From: Rhodococcus sp. (in: high G+C Gram-positive bacteria)
GTDB taxonomy: Bacteria > Actinomycetota > Actinomycetes > Mycobacteriales > Mycobacteriaceae
Assembly (NCBI GenBank): GCA_004211695.1
Contig: SEEV01000037.1
Span: 1-48,408 of the forward strand
Length of the DNA stretch: 48,408 nucleotides
Direction of reading: 5' to 3'
The notes below the pieces were generated by a model that was not told the origin of the DNA, did no database searches, and saw nothing but the letters and a program-made list of their open reading frames with translations. Position numbers and translations under genes: made by a program. Positions 1 through 8,896 of the stretch are shown piece by piece (position 1 is the stretch's first letter; each line of letters starts with the position of its first letter).

Positions 1-24
1 CCCGTGGACCGTCCGAAAGTTTCA

Positions 25-82
25 TTGACCGGACAGTACAAAAATGAGTAACATCACACCGAATCAGTCAGTGTCGACTGAC
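25..82 (+). promoter_or_regulatory. Candidate promoter and inverted repeat upstream of the cyclase gene
   Basis: A sigma70-like pair is visible: TTGACC at 25-30 and TAACAT at 49-54, spaced 18 nt. Downstream, in the likely leader, GTCAGT (67-72) and ACTGAC (77-82) form a 6-bp inverted repeat around GTCG, which could be an operator. An RBS-like GAAGGAG follows just before the GTG at 102. The first 101 bases hold no gene that I can see. Assignment is by motif only. Confidence 0.4.
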
Positions 83-101
83 ACCGAACGAAGGAGTTGC
101 C

Positions 102-1154
102 GTGACGAAGCGGTGGAAACAGCGCCCCCCAGGTTCGAACTGGGGCGAATTTGGCGATGACGACGAACTCGGTCGCATCAATCTGCTCACCCCGGAGAAG
201 GTGTTGCAGGGAGTGCGTGAGGTCGAGACGGGCATCAGCTTCAGTCTGAGTCTTCCGCTCGACTACCCGGGTGGCTCTGCTCTGAATCAGCGCCGCTACC
301 CACCGATTCTCCGCCCCACCGAAGACCTGGCGCACAATCAGGACACCTTCTACAACATCGTTGCTCGCGACAAGATCGCTCCCAACTTCATCGACGTGTG
401 GGGCGACGATGTCGTGACTCTGTGGCTGCAGTACTCGACTCAGTGGGATTCTCTGGCTCACCAGGGCGCCTTGTTCGATGCCGATGGCGACGGTGTCGAC
501 GAACCGGTGTACTACAACGGATTCCGTCCCGGCGAGCACATCGTCGGGCCCCAGGAAGACGCCAAGGGGGACGGTAGCGGCAGCTTGGCCTTTGCTCGCA
601 ACCTCGGCCTCGAGCATATGGCCGCCCATGGCGTTCAGGGGCGGGGAGTACTGATCGATGTCGCTCATCACCTGGGCGATACCGCGCACGAGTGGCAGCC
701 GATCAGCTATGCAACTCTGAAAGAAATCATGGAGAAGGACAACGTCGTCGTCGAGCCCGGCGACATGGTCATCATCCACACCGGGTTCGCCACCCAGATC
801 CTTGCTTGGGAGAAGAACCCCGATCCGACGAAAATTCAAGCGATGTACTCCTACCTCGATGCCGAGGACCCGGAGATGCTTCAGTGGATCACGGATTCGC
901 AGCTGTCGGCTTTGATCTCCGACAACTATGCCGTCGAGGGCTTCGTGAACGGCGACGAGACACCGCACTCTCTCCTTCCGATTCACAACCTGTGCCTGTT
1001 CAAGCTCGGGATCCCGCTCGGCGAGCTGTGGTACACGCAGGACCTCGCCGACTGGCTCCGCGAGCACAAGCGCGTCCGGTTCCTCCTGACCGCGCCGCCG
1101 CTGAATCTGCCCGGAACGATGGGCAGCCCGCTGACGCCCGTAGCGACGGTGTGA
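102..1154 (+). CDS. Cyclase-family (kynurenine formamidase-like) metal-dependent hydrolase
   Basis: A 350-residue protein of the bacterial cyclase family (PF04199), whose members hydrolyse amide, lactone or related bonds with a divalent metal, usually Zn or Mn. The long subfamily form of the metal motif is visible as QWDSLAH (residues 114-120), with Asp116 and His120 as likely ligands; further conserved His residues lie at 172 and near 226 (IIHTGF). Length is normal for the long subfamily. The GTG start is chosen because GAAGGAG lies 6 nt upstream. The stop is followed after one base by the next gene, an SDR, so the two are cotranscribed. The substrate cannot be read from sequence; ring opening or hydrolysis of a lactone-like catabolic intermediate is an inference. 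Confidence 0.82.
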   Translation: MTKRWKQRPPGSNWGEFGDDDELGRINLLTPEKVLQGVREVETGISFSLSLPLDYPGGSALNQRRYPPILRPTEDLAHNQDTFYNIVARDKIAPNFIDVWGDDVVTLWLQYSTQWDSLAHQGALFDADGDGVDEPVYYNGFRPGEHIVGPQEDAKGDGSGSLAFARNLGLEHMAAHGVQGRGVLIDVAHHLGDTAHEWQPISYATLKEIMEKDNVVVEPGDMVIIHTGFATQILAWEKNPDPTKIQAMYSYLDAEDPEMLQWITDSQLSALISDNYAVEGFVNGDETPHSLLPIHNLCLFKLGIPLGELWYTQDLADWLREHKRVRFLLTAPPLNLPGTMGSPLTPVATV

Positions 1155-1155
1155 C

Positions 1156-2103
1156 GTGAGCGAATACAGATTCGACGGACGCGTTGCCGTCGTCACCGGC
1201 GCCGGACGGGGCATCGGACGGGCCTACGCCCGCTTGCTGGGAGAGCGTGGAGCGAGCGTCGTCGTCAACGACTTCGGTAGTTCGATGGAGGGTGACGGGA
1301 CCGACGACGGTCCGGCGCGCAAGGTCGTCGACGAGATCGTCGCTGCCGGAGGCAAGGCTGTCGCCGATACCAACGACGTCTCGACGGTCGAAGGTGCCAC
1401 CGCAATTATCGATACCGCGATAGCGCAGTTCGGTCGTATCGACGTCGTCGTCAACAATGCCGGCATCGTCCGATACGCAGGCATGCCCGACGTCGAACTC
1501 GAGAATGTCGAGCGCCACCTCGCGGTCCACCTGCTCGGCTCGTTCAATACGAGCAAGGCAGCGTTCCCTCATATGATCGAGCAGGGCTACGGCCGGATCA
1601 TCATGACGACATCGACCGGAATGCTCGGTCTGCCGAACAATTTGCCCTACGCCACCGCCAAGGCGGGTCTCGTGGGAATGACTCGGAGCATGAAGTTGGC
1701 AGGTGAGCCTTACGACATCAAGACCAATCTCATCGCACCGGCTGCAATGACGCGGATGGCCGGAGGCGACGAACTCCCGGACGATGCGCCGGCGGTTCCG
1801 GGGCAGCCGTACATGCCGTCCTCGGCCGTAGCACCGATGGTTGCATTCCTGGCTCACGAGAGCTGCCCTGTGAGTGGCGAAATCTATACCGCGGGTGGGG
1901 GTCGTTTCGCCCGGCTCTTCGTCGCTTCGACCGAAGGCTATGTTCGGCCGGAGGGCGCGCCGACGGTCGAGGATGTGGCCAACAACTGGGCTGCGATCAA
2001 CGACGAGACCGGCTACTACGTACCGGCCGACCTCATGTCCTGGTCGGGTTCGTTCCTGAAGCACCAGTTCCCGCAGCCTGCCGATCAAGCCGCATCGTCC
2101 TGA
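1156..2103 (+). CDS. SDR-family 3-hydroxyacyl-CoA-type dehydrogenase
   Basis: A 315-residue classical short-chain dehydrogenase. The nucleotide-binding TGAGRGIG is at residues 14-21, NNAG follows mid-protein, and the active site has Ser in the TTST segment and YATAK. The start of the protein, and a C-terminal extension of about 60 residues beyond a normal 250-residue SDR, resemble the dehydrogenase part of peroxisomal multifunctional enzyme type 2, which oxidises D-3-hydroxyacyl-CoA. That role is therefore the best guess; another alcohol substrate is possible. The GTG start at 1156 lies one base after the cyclase stop, so the genes are coupled. Confidence 0.82.
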   Translation: MSEYRFDGRVAVVTGAGRGIGRAYARLLGERGASVVVNDFGSSMEGDGTDDGPARKVVDEIVAAGGKAVADTNDVSTVEGATAIIDTAIAQFGRIDVVVNNAGIVRYAGMPDVELENVERHLAVHLLGSFNTSKAAFPHMIEQGYGRIIMTTSTGMLGLPNNLPYATAKAGLVGMTRSMKLAGEPYDIKTNLIAPAAMTRMAGGDELPDDAPAVPGQPYMPSSAVAPMVAFLAHESCPVSGEIYTAGGGRFARLFVASTEGYVRPEGAPTVEDVANNWAAINDETGYYVPADLMSWSGSFLKHQFPQPADQAASS

Positions 2104-2212
2104 CTACGCGTCAGCGCAGCGGGGCCGAGTTGTCGCCGTTGAATTGATCGAACAAATCACAATACGGTCCCCGTCACTGAAAGGACCGTTCCACCGAGTT
2201 CTTGGAGATCAC

Positions 2213-2831
2213 ATGACCGAATCGACACAGGCGCTGGTCGCGACAGCCGTTCGCGAATTGATCGGCGCCCACACGCAAGCGCAGGATGCCGGTCGAGCAG
2301 ACGACATCGTCGAGTTATACACCCCGGACGGCGTCCTCGAAGTTCCGGGTTTCGGCGAGATCGCAGGACACGATGCACTGCGTAAGGCGTTCTTGGGTTG
2401 GGCTCCGACGCAGCCTCAGCGGCATCTGGTGGCGAACACGCTGATCACCTCGGCGACAGAAGAGCAGGCGACGGCGACCAGTGACGTAGCGTTCTTCCAG
2501 CGCGGCGAATCAGGCTGGTCTGTACAGGTTCTCGGTGTTTTGTCCCGATGGCACGTCGGACATTGCGGGAGTCGGCAAGTTCGTCGGACGCGACGCGATC
2601 CGGGCAACCTACTCCAACATGGTTCCCACTCAGCCGCAGCGACACATGGTGGCGAACACTGTGATCACGTCTTCCTCCGAGGACGTGGCGACGGCATCGA
2701 GCGACTTCGCGTTCTTTCAGCGCGGCGACGCCGGCTGGTCCACCCTGGTCGTGGGGCGATATGAGGACACGCTGCATCGGCGCGACGGTGATTGGCTGTT
2801 CTACGAGAGGCTGACGTCGTACGTCATGTGA
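2213..2831 (+). pseudogene. Two tandem NTF2/SnoaL-like domains fused out of frame
   Basis: The ATG at 2213 has GGAG 7 nt upstream and encodes an NTF2/SnoaL-like domain (about 105 residues ending near VQVLG). This frame then continues into unrelated sequence up to 2764. From about 2523 the +1 frame encodes a second, clearly paralogous NTF2-like domain ending at 2831. Both copies share QPQRH, ITS and AFFQRG blocks. The first copy lacks its C-terminal strand (RYEDTLHRRDGDW in copy two), while the second lacks its N-terminal helices. This is what a deletion between two adjacent paralogous genes would leave, joined near 2525-2540 out of frame. NTF2-like proteins of this size act as small hydrolases, isomerases or binding proteins. 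A sequencing frameshift in a true two-domain protein is less likely because both inner ends are missing. Confidence 0.7.
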
Positions 2832-2846
2832 GGGACTCGGTTCCGG

Positions 2847-2883
2847 CGGCGCGGCTCATTCGGTATCCGAATGTGCCGCGCCG
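2847..2883 (+). terminator. Hairpin terminator after the NTF2-like gene
   Basis: Nearly perfect hairpin: CGGCGCGGC (2847-2855) pairs with GCCGCGCCG (2875-2883), then a T-T mismatch, then CATTCGG (2857-2863) pairs with CCGAATG (2867-2873) around a TAT loop. It begins 15 nt after the 2831 stop. There is no T-tract, as is common for actinobacterial terminators. Confidence 0.7.
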
Positions 2884-2940
2884 AGTGCATTGCGCGGCAG
2901 GGGAACCGCGACGAAGAATGCAGAAGAATCCTCACCTCTA

Positions 2941-2974
2941 TTGATTAGACCGACCGGTTGAACTAATCTATTAT
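2941..2974 (+). promoter_or_regulatory. Candidate operator-promoter before the CMD-family gene
   Basis: An AT-rich stretch in GC-rich surroundings. GATTAG (2943-2948) and CTAATC (2963-2968) form a perfect 6-bp inverted repeat, and the symmetry extends through an ACCGGT core (2953-2958). It is followed at once by TATTAT (2969-2974), a good -10 hexamer. TTGATT at 2941-2946 could be a -35, though its 22-nt spacing is long. The geometry suggests a dimeric repressor or activator site overlapping the promoter. Confidence 0.5.
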
Positions 2975-2996
2975 CTGTGACTACGACCACAATGAC

Positions 2997-3356
2997 ATGT
3001 ATCAGGGTCTCCCTGTGAAGGCCGAGGACGCTCAGGGCGTCGCTCCCGCCGACCAGCGCACCACCGATCCGGCGCGCGATTCCGCACAGAGCATGCCGTC
3101 CCAGGGGGTCGATCTGCGAGCCGATGGCCTCGAGGCGATGCTCGACGCGCTTCCCGGCGTGTTCCCCGAGAGCGACGGTGATATCGAACTTCGCGACGGC
3201 CGGCTGGGAGAAGAACTCGTCGATGTGCGGATCGCACTCACCAACGGGATCACCAAGGATGAGATCGCCGAGGTCATTTACCACGCGGCAGGCTATGCAG
3301 GCTTCCCTGCCGCCACCGCAGCGCGGACTGCCGCACGCGAGGCGCTCGGTGTGTAG
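2997..3356 (+). CDS. Carboxymuconolactone decarboxylase-family protein, internally deleted
   Basis: A 119-residue ORF. The C-terminal part (about residues 77-119) is typical of the CMD/AhpD-like family: ALTNGITKDEIAEV followed by YHAAGYAGFPAA. Residues 41-76 (GLEAMLDALPGVFPES and DGRLGEELVD) resemble the family's N-terminal part. The central block that normally lies between them, about 45 residues with the WTRPGLD- and RSLVTL-type motifs, is absent, and GEELVD runs straight into VRIALTNG near base 3225. Family members carry a similar EEL motif before that point, so an in-frame deletion between short repeats is plausible. The product is probably inactive. The first 40 residues look unlike the family and the true start is uncertain. 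CMD proteins act on ring-cleavage lactones or as peroxidase-like enzymes. Confidence 0.55.
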   Translation: MYQGLPVKAEDAQGVAPADQRTTDPARDSAQSMPSQGVDLRADGLEAMLDALPGVFPESDGDIELRDGRLGEELVDVRIALTNGITKDEIAEVIYHAAGYAGFPAATAARTAAREALGV

Positions 3357-3396
3357 CGAAGTCTCCTCGAGTCCCTGTCGTGGACAGGGAGGGAGC

Positions 3397-3475
3397 ATGT
3401 CCTCGGGGCGTCTGAAGGGGCCGGCTACGTGACGGGTCAGACGCTCAGCGTCAACGGTGGCCGGTACGTGGTCTG
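3397..3475 (+). pseudogene. Ghost of an SDR gene (start and last ~22 codons only)
   Basis: An ATG at 3397 with an AGGGAGGGAG ribosome-binding sequence directly upstream opens a frame that stops after 11 codons. In another frame, bases 3411-3475 encode SEGAGYVTGQTLSVNGGRYV plus one residue and a stop: the hallmark C-terminus of a classical SDR, where GxVTGQ and VNGG close the fold. The roughly 220 codons normally in between are missing. The simplest reading is an out-of-frame deletion of almost a whole SDR gene that followed the CMD gene in an operon. Confidence 0.7.
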
Positions 3476-3524
3476 ATCCTGGCCACATCGTCAAGAATAA
3501 TCCGAAGTCGAACACGGAGCTCGT

Positions 3525-4709
3525 ATGATCCCGAATCACATACTGGTCGTGGGTGCTTCCGCATCTGGGCTTTCGACGGTAGAGGCACTCCGCCGTAGGA
3601 AATATACCGGTGGCATCACCCTTCTCGGTGATGAGCGGCACGCGCCCTACGACCGGCCGCCGCTGTCCAAGCAGGTCCTCTCCGGCGCCTGGGAACCGGG
3701 GCGTGCTGCACTACGGACAGAAGAGCTTCTGTCCGCGCTGGACGCCGAGTTCCTTCTCGGTGACTCGGCCATCGAGCTGGATCCGTCGACGCTGACGGTG
3801 CGCGCGGACTCGGGGCGCAATCTGCGGGCGGATGCGATCGTGATCGCCACCGGTGTTCGTGCCCGAACCATGCCCGGCCAGCAGCATTTGAGTGGTGTCC
3901 ACGTTCTGCGCACCCTCGACGATGCGCTGCGCCTGCGCAGTGATCTGCTGGAGTGCTCCCGACTGGTGGTTGTGGGCGAAGGGGTTCTCGGGTCGGAAAT
4001 CGCGGCCACCGCCAGGATGTTGGGCGTGAACGTCACGATGGCCGGGCCCCAGCTGACGCCGATGGCCGCGCAGATCGGACCTATCGTGTCGGGCCTGTTG
4101 AACGAGGTCCACACGGAAAACGGCGTGCAATTGCGTTTGGGCACGGGCGTCGTGGGCCTGGCAGGGGAGGGCGGGAGAGTCACCGGTGTTCACCTGGCCA
4201 CGGGAGAGATACTGCCTGCCGACGTGGTGGTCGTCGCGATCGGCGCGATACCGTGCACCGACTGGCTCTCGAGCAGTGGCCTCCGTCTCGAGAACGGTGT
4301 GGTGTGTGACTCCAGATGCAGAGCGGCAGAGGGAATCTACGCGGTCGGTGACGTAGCTCGGTGGCATCACGAACGCATGGGCGGACTGGTGCGCCTCGAG
4401 AATCGAACCAACGTCACCGAACAGGCTGCGGCCGTTGCCGGTGTGATCCTCGGGGAAGATGATCCGTATGTGCCCGTTCCCTACTTCTGGACCGATCAGT
4501 TCGACGCAAAGATCCAGGTGCACGGAGTGCTTCCGGCTGATGCGGAAGTGGACATCGTGGAAGGCGACCTCCTCAGCCGGCGTTTCGTCGCACGTTATCG
4601 AAGCCAAGGGGCCGTCACCGGCGTACTCGGCTGGAACATGCCCAAACAGGCCCGTCTGCGTCGAGCGGAAGTCGTCGACGCACTGGGCGAACTCAGCTCC
4701 ACCCGATGA
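3525..4709 (+). CDS. FAD-dependent ferredoxin reductase (P450/dioxygenase type)
   Basis: A 394-residue NAD(P)H-ferredoxin reductase of the pyridine nucleotide-disulfide oxidoreductase family. The FAD motif VVGASASGLSTVEALRR starts near residue 8, PYDRPPLSK is the family's conserved N-terminal segment, the NAD-binding VVVGEGVLGSEIA lies near 148, and IYAVGDVA near 272 closes the FAD site. It passes electrons from NAD(P)H to a small ferredoxin; the 3Fe-4S ferredoxin gene that follows after 19 bases is the obvious partner. No intact P450 or Rieske oxygenase lies beside it, so the terminal oxygenase must be elsewhere, possibly the damaged P450 at 33 kb. Confidence 0.9.
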   Translation: MIPNHILVVGASASGLSTVEALRRRKYTGGITLLGDERHAPYDRPPLSKQVLSGAWEPGRAALRTEELLSALDAEFLLGDSAIELDPSTLTVRADSGRNLRADAIVIATGVRARTMPGQQHLSGVHVLRTLDDALRLRSDLLECSRLVVVGEGVLGSEIAATARMLGVNVTMAGPQLTPMAAQIGPIVSGLLNEVHTENGVQLRLGTGVVGLAGEGGRVTGVHLATGEILPADVVVVAIGAIPCTDWLSSSGLRLENGVVCDSRCRAAEGIYAVGDVARWHHERMGGLVRLENRTNVTEQAAAVAGVILGEDDPYVPVPYFWTDQFDAKIQVHGVLPADAEVDIVEGDLLSRRFVARYRSQGAVTGVLGWNMPKQARLRRAEVVDALGELSSTR

Positions 4710-4728
4710 AAGGATCGGAGAAAGCACC

Positions 4729-4923
4729 ATGAAGGTTGTCATCGACCAAGAAAAGTGTGTCGCTGCTGGTCAGTGCGTCGCAGCCGCAGGCGAGGTCTTC
4801 GATCAGCGTGACGAAGACGGAATAGTCGTGTTGTTGAACGAACACCCGCCCACCGAGCAGGCCGAGGACGTCAGGCAAGCCGCGGCGGTATGTCCCGCAT
4901 TGGCGATCCAGATCGAGGAATGA
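4729..4923 (+). CDS. 3Fe-4S-type ferredoxin
   Basis: A 64-residue ferredoxin. Cys10 and Cys16 are spaced CxxAxxC, and Cys55-Pro provides the third ligand. An Ala at the position of the usual second Cys is typical of the 3Fe-4S ferredoxins that feed bacterial P450s. The start at 4729 follows AGGATCGGAG and gives the normal family length; an upstream extension of the frame would run into the reductase gene and has no homology. It forms a two-gene unit with the reductase. It ends 15 bases from the end of the oppositely oriented regulator gene. Confidence 0.9.
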   Translation: MKVVIDQEKCVAAGQCVAAAGEVFDQRDEDGIVVLLNEHPPTEQAEDVRQAAAVCPALAIQIEE

Positions 4924-4938
4924 CCCCGGGGCGCATCA

Positions 4939-5688
4939 TCAAGGATGAATACCGGCTTGGACTGCGAGAGATACCAATTGAGCACGGTCACGCGCTCCGA
5001 CCTTCATCATCGCGCGATTTGCGTGTGTTTTCACGGTGAAGGGGGATAGGAACATCCGTGCGGCGATCTGCGCGTTGTTCAATCCGGTGACAATCGCTTC
5101 GACAACTTCCCTCTCCCGAGGTGTCAGCGACGCGAACAGCTTCTCGACAGCAGGGTCTTCAGGCGGGTTGCGGCGTTCGGTGACGTGATCGACCACTGCG
5201 TCGACCGCACTTGATGACAGAGCGCGCTCGCCGAGTGCCACGCGCAGGATGCCGTCGGTCAGTTCGGCAGGCCCAGCTCCCTTGCTGAAGAAGCCGTCGG
5301 CGCCCGCCCGTAACGCGGCGAGGACATTCTCATCCTGATCGAATGTAGTGAGAACGAGAATTCGAAGATCCTCGGGTGCATGAGAAGCGCACATGCGACG
5401 GGTTGCCTCGACTCCATCGATTCCCGGCATTCTGATGTCCATCAGAACGACGTCGACATCCGTGGAGGCCAACGCGTTCATCGCTGCGTAGCCGCCGGCT
5501 GCAGTCACCACGAGTGAGAGCCACCCGCCCACCGGAATTCCTGCGTGAATCACCCTGACGAGTTCGACGAGGAGGGCCAGGATCATGACGACCAGCAGCG
5601 CGATCTCGAGAATCCTCGGCCCGCGTGACCACATAGGTGTTCGCATCCGCTGCCCCGGGGGAGACGTTGCATTCACACCACTGATCAT
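4939..5688 (-). CDS. Chimeric LuxR-type response regulator with a sensor-kinase-like membrane N-terminus
   Basis: A 249-residue protein in three parts. Residues about 22-65 are hydrophobic (ILEIALLVVMILALL, then GWLSLVVTAAG), like the first membrane segments of a NarL-family sensor kinase. From about residue 66 the sequence becomes a receiver domain, but it starts only at the YAAMNALAS/DVVLMDIRMPG portion: the first two beta strands with the acidic pocket are missing. The phospho-acceptor Asp84, the TT pair near 115 and Lys136 remain. Residues 185-249 are an intact LuxR helix-turn-helix (LTPREREVV, then NNAQIA and TVKTHANR). This looks like an in-frame deletion that joined the start of a kinase gene to the middle of its regulator gene. 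It could be a membrane-tethered, phosphorylation-independent DNA-binding protein or simply inactive. Confidence 0.72.
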   Translation of the reverse strand: MISGVNATSPPGQRMRTPMWSRGPRILEIALLVVMILALLVELVRVIHAGIPVGGWLSLVVTAAGGYAAMNALASTDVDVVLMDIRMPGIDGVEATRRMCASHAPEDLRILVLTTFDQDENVLAALRAGADGFFSKGAGPAELTDGILRVALGERALSSSAVDAVVDHVTERRNPPEDPAVEKLFASLTPREREVVEAIVTGLNNAQIAARMFLSPFTVKTHANRAMMKVGARDRAQLVSLAVQAGIHP

Positions 5689-5938
5689 CCCACTGATCGT
5701 CGTGGTTTCTGTACTGCCGACGCAGTAGTCCCGCGTGATCTATCTGGACGATGTGTGGCAATACGACTCGGAGAGGATTGACGTGACGCGATAATTGCTG
5801 TCAACTGGGTCAGCCGGATCGGAATCGTTCCCGCACAGGAAATATGGCCGTCTCGGCCCACGAATTCCGCACCAAACCTGCAGATGCCCGTCCGGGCTCT
5901 GAGCTGACACTCTCATACAGAAGAATCCTGAGGAGCCA

Positions 5939-6790
5939 ATGATGACCGTCGACATTCCCGAGGCACCGATTCCGGATGTTCCGAACGCCCGCCGATACGA
6001 AGGCAAGGTCGTCTTCATCACCGGAGCCGCTCGAGGGCAGGGCCGGGCCGAAGCAGTCCGTTTTGCCGCCGAGGGCGCGGACATCATCGCCCTCGATATC
6101 TGCGCAGATCTGCCCACTACACAGTACGAGGGCTCGACCTCGGAAGATCTCGCCGAAACGGCGCGGTTGGTAGAAAAGCTGGAGCGGCGCATCGTCACCA
6201 GCGTGACGGACGTCGCGGACTTCGACGCGCTGAAAGCTGCTCTGGAGCACGGGGTCAGCGAGCTGGGCCGACTCGACGTCGTCGTTGCCAACGCCGGAAT
6301 GACAACTGCATCGCTGACGTGGGAGATCGACCTCGAGCACTGGCATGCCACCATTGCAAACAACCTGCACGGTGCCTTCTACACGGCCAAAGCGGCCGTG
6401 CCGATCATGATCGAGCAGGCGACCGGCGGTGCCATCGTCTTCACGAGTTCCGTAGCCGGGCTGAAAGGTCTACCGTTTCTGGCCGACTACGTGGCAGCGA
6501 AGCATGGAGTCACCGGGTTGGCCAAGACATTGGCGAACGAACTGGCCGAGTACCGCATTCGAGTCAACACGGTGCATCCTCACGGTGTGGCCACCGGACT
6601 CCACGTCCCCGAATTGCATTCGATGATGGAGACCAGACCTGAGTTGGGTGCGTTGTTCCTGGGAAGTCTTCCCGATCAGGTCAGCCAATCGGACGACATC
6701 GCGGCCGCCGTCGCGTGGATTGCGTCCAACGAAGCTCGTCACGTCACCGGGATCCAGTTGCCGGTCGACCTCGGTCGGACCAACCGCTGA
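5939..6790 (+). CDS. Mycofactocin-coupled SDR oxidoreductase
   Basis: A 283-residue SDR. TGAARGQGRAEAV near residue 29 followed by ADIIALDICADL, and the insertion after the second beta strand, mark the mycofactocin-coupled SDR group (TIGR03971-like), which includes carveol dehydrogenases and holds NAD tightly. The active site shows Ser in FTSSVAG and YVAAK. These enzymes oxidise secondary or primary alcohols of terpenoid or other lipophilic substrates with mycofactocin as electron acceptor; no mycofactocin biosynthesis gene lies in this window. Two ATGs in tandem begin the frame, preceded by GAGGAG. Downstream it shares a hairpin with the convergent GntR gene, its possible regulator. A second member of the group is encoded at 38660-39520. 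Confidence 0.87.
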   Translation: MMTVDIPEAPIPDVPNARRYEGKVVFITGAARGQGRAEAVRFAAEGADIIALDICADLPTTQYEGSTSEDLAETARLVEKLERRIVTSVTDVADFDALKAALEHGVSELGRLDVVVANAGMTTASLTWEIDLEHWHATIANNLHGAFYTAKAAVPIMIEQATGGAIVFTSSVAGLKGLPFLADYVAAKHGVTGLAKTLANELAEYRIRVNTVHPHGVATGLHVPELHSMMETRPELGALFLGSLPDQVSQSDDIAAAVAWIASNEARHVTGIQLPVDLGRTNR

Positions 6791-6805
6791 GCCGGTAGCC
6801 GCTCG

Positions 6806-6839
6806 CGCAATCGGGCTACCCTCCGGTAGCCCGATTGCG
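6806..6839. terminator. Bidirectional hairpin terminator
   Basis: A perfect 15-bp stem: CGCAATCGGGCTACC (6806-6820), loop CTCC, complement at 6825-6839. It sits between the convergent SDR (stop 6790) and GntR gene (stop 6841) and can serve both. Confidence 0.85.
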
Positions 6840-6840
6840 G

Positions 6841-8894
<2,054 letters not shown>

Positions 8895-8896
8895 CC

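Noticed and set aside
1000-2088. Long minus-strand open frames opposite the cyclase and SDR genes, and similar ones elsewhere
   Set aside because: They lie antisense to genes with clear family motifs, have Arg/His/Asp-rich compositions typical of GC-rich shadow frames, and show no recognisable domain.
2856-3641. A 261-residue minus-strand frame across the damaged CMD/SDR region, considered as a replacement gene
   Set aside because: No motif, no RBS, and it overlaps the start of the ferredoxin reductase; its length follows from GC bias.
5939-6790. Naming the pathway as limonene/carveol degradation from the carveol dehydrogenase-like SDR
   Set aside because: The mycofactocin-type SDR group covers many alcohols, and no limonene monooxygenase, epoxide hydrolase or other defining gene is here.
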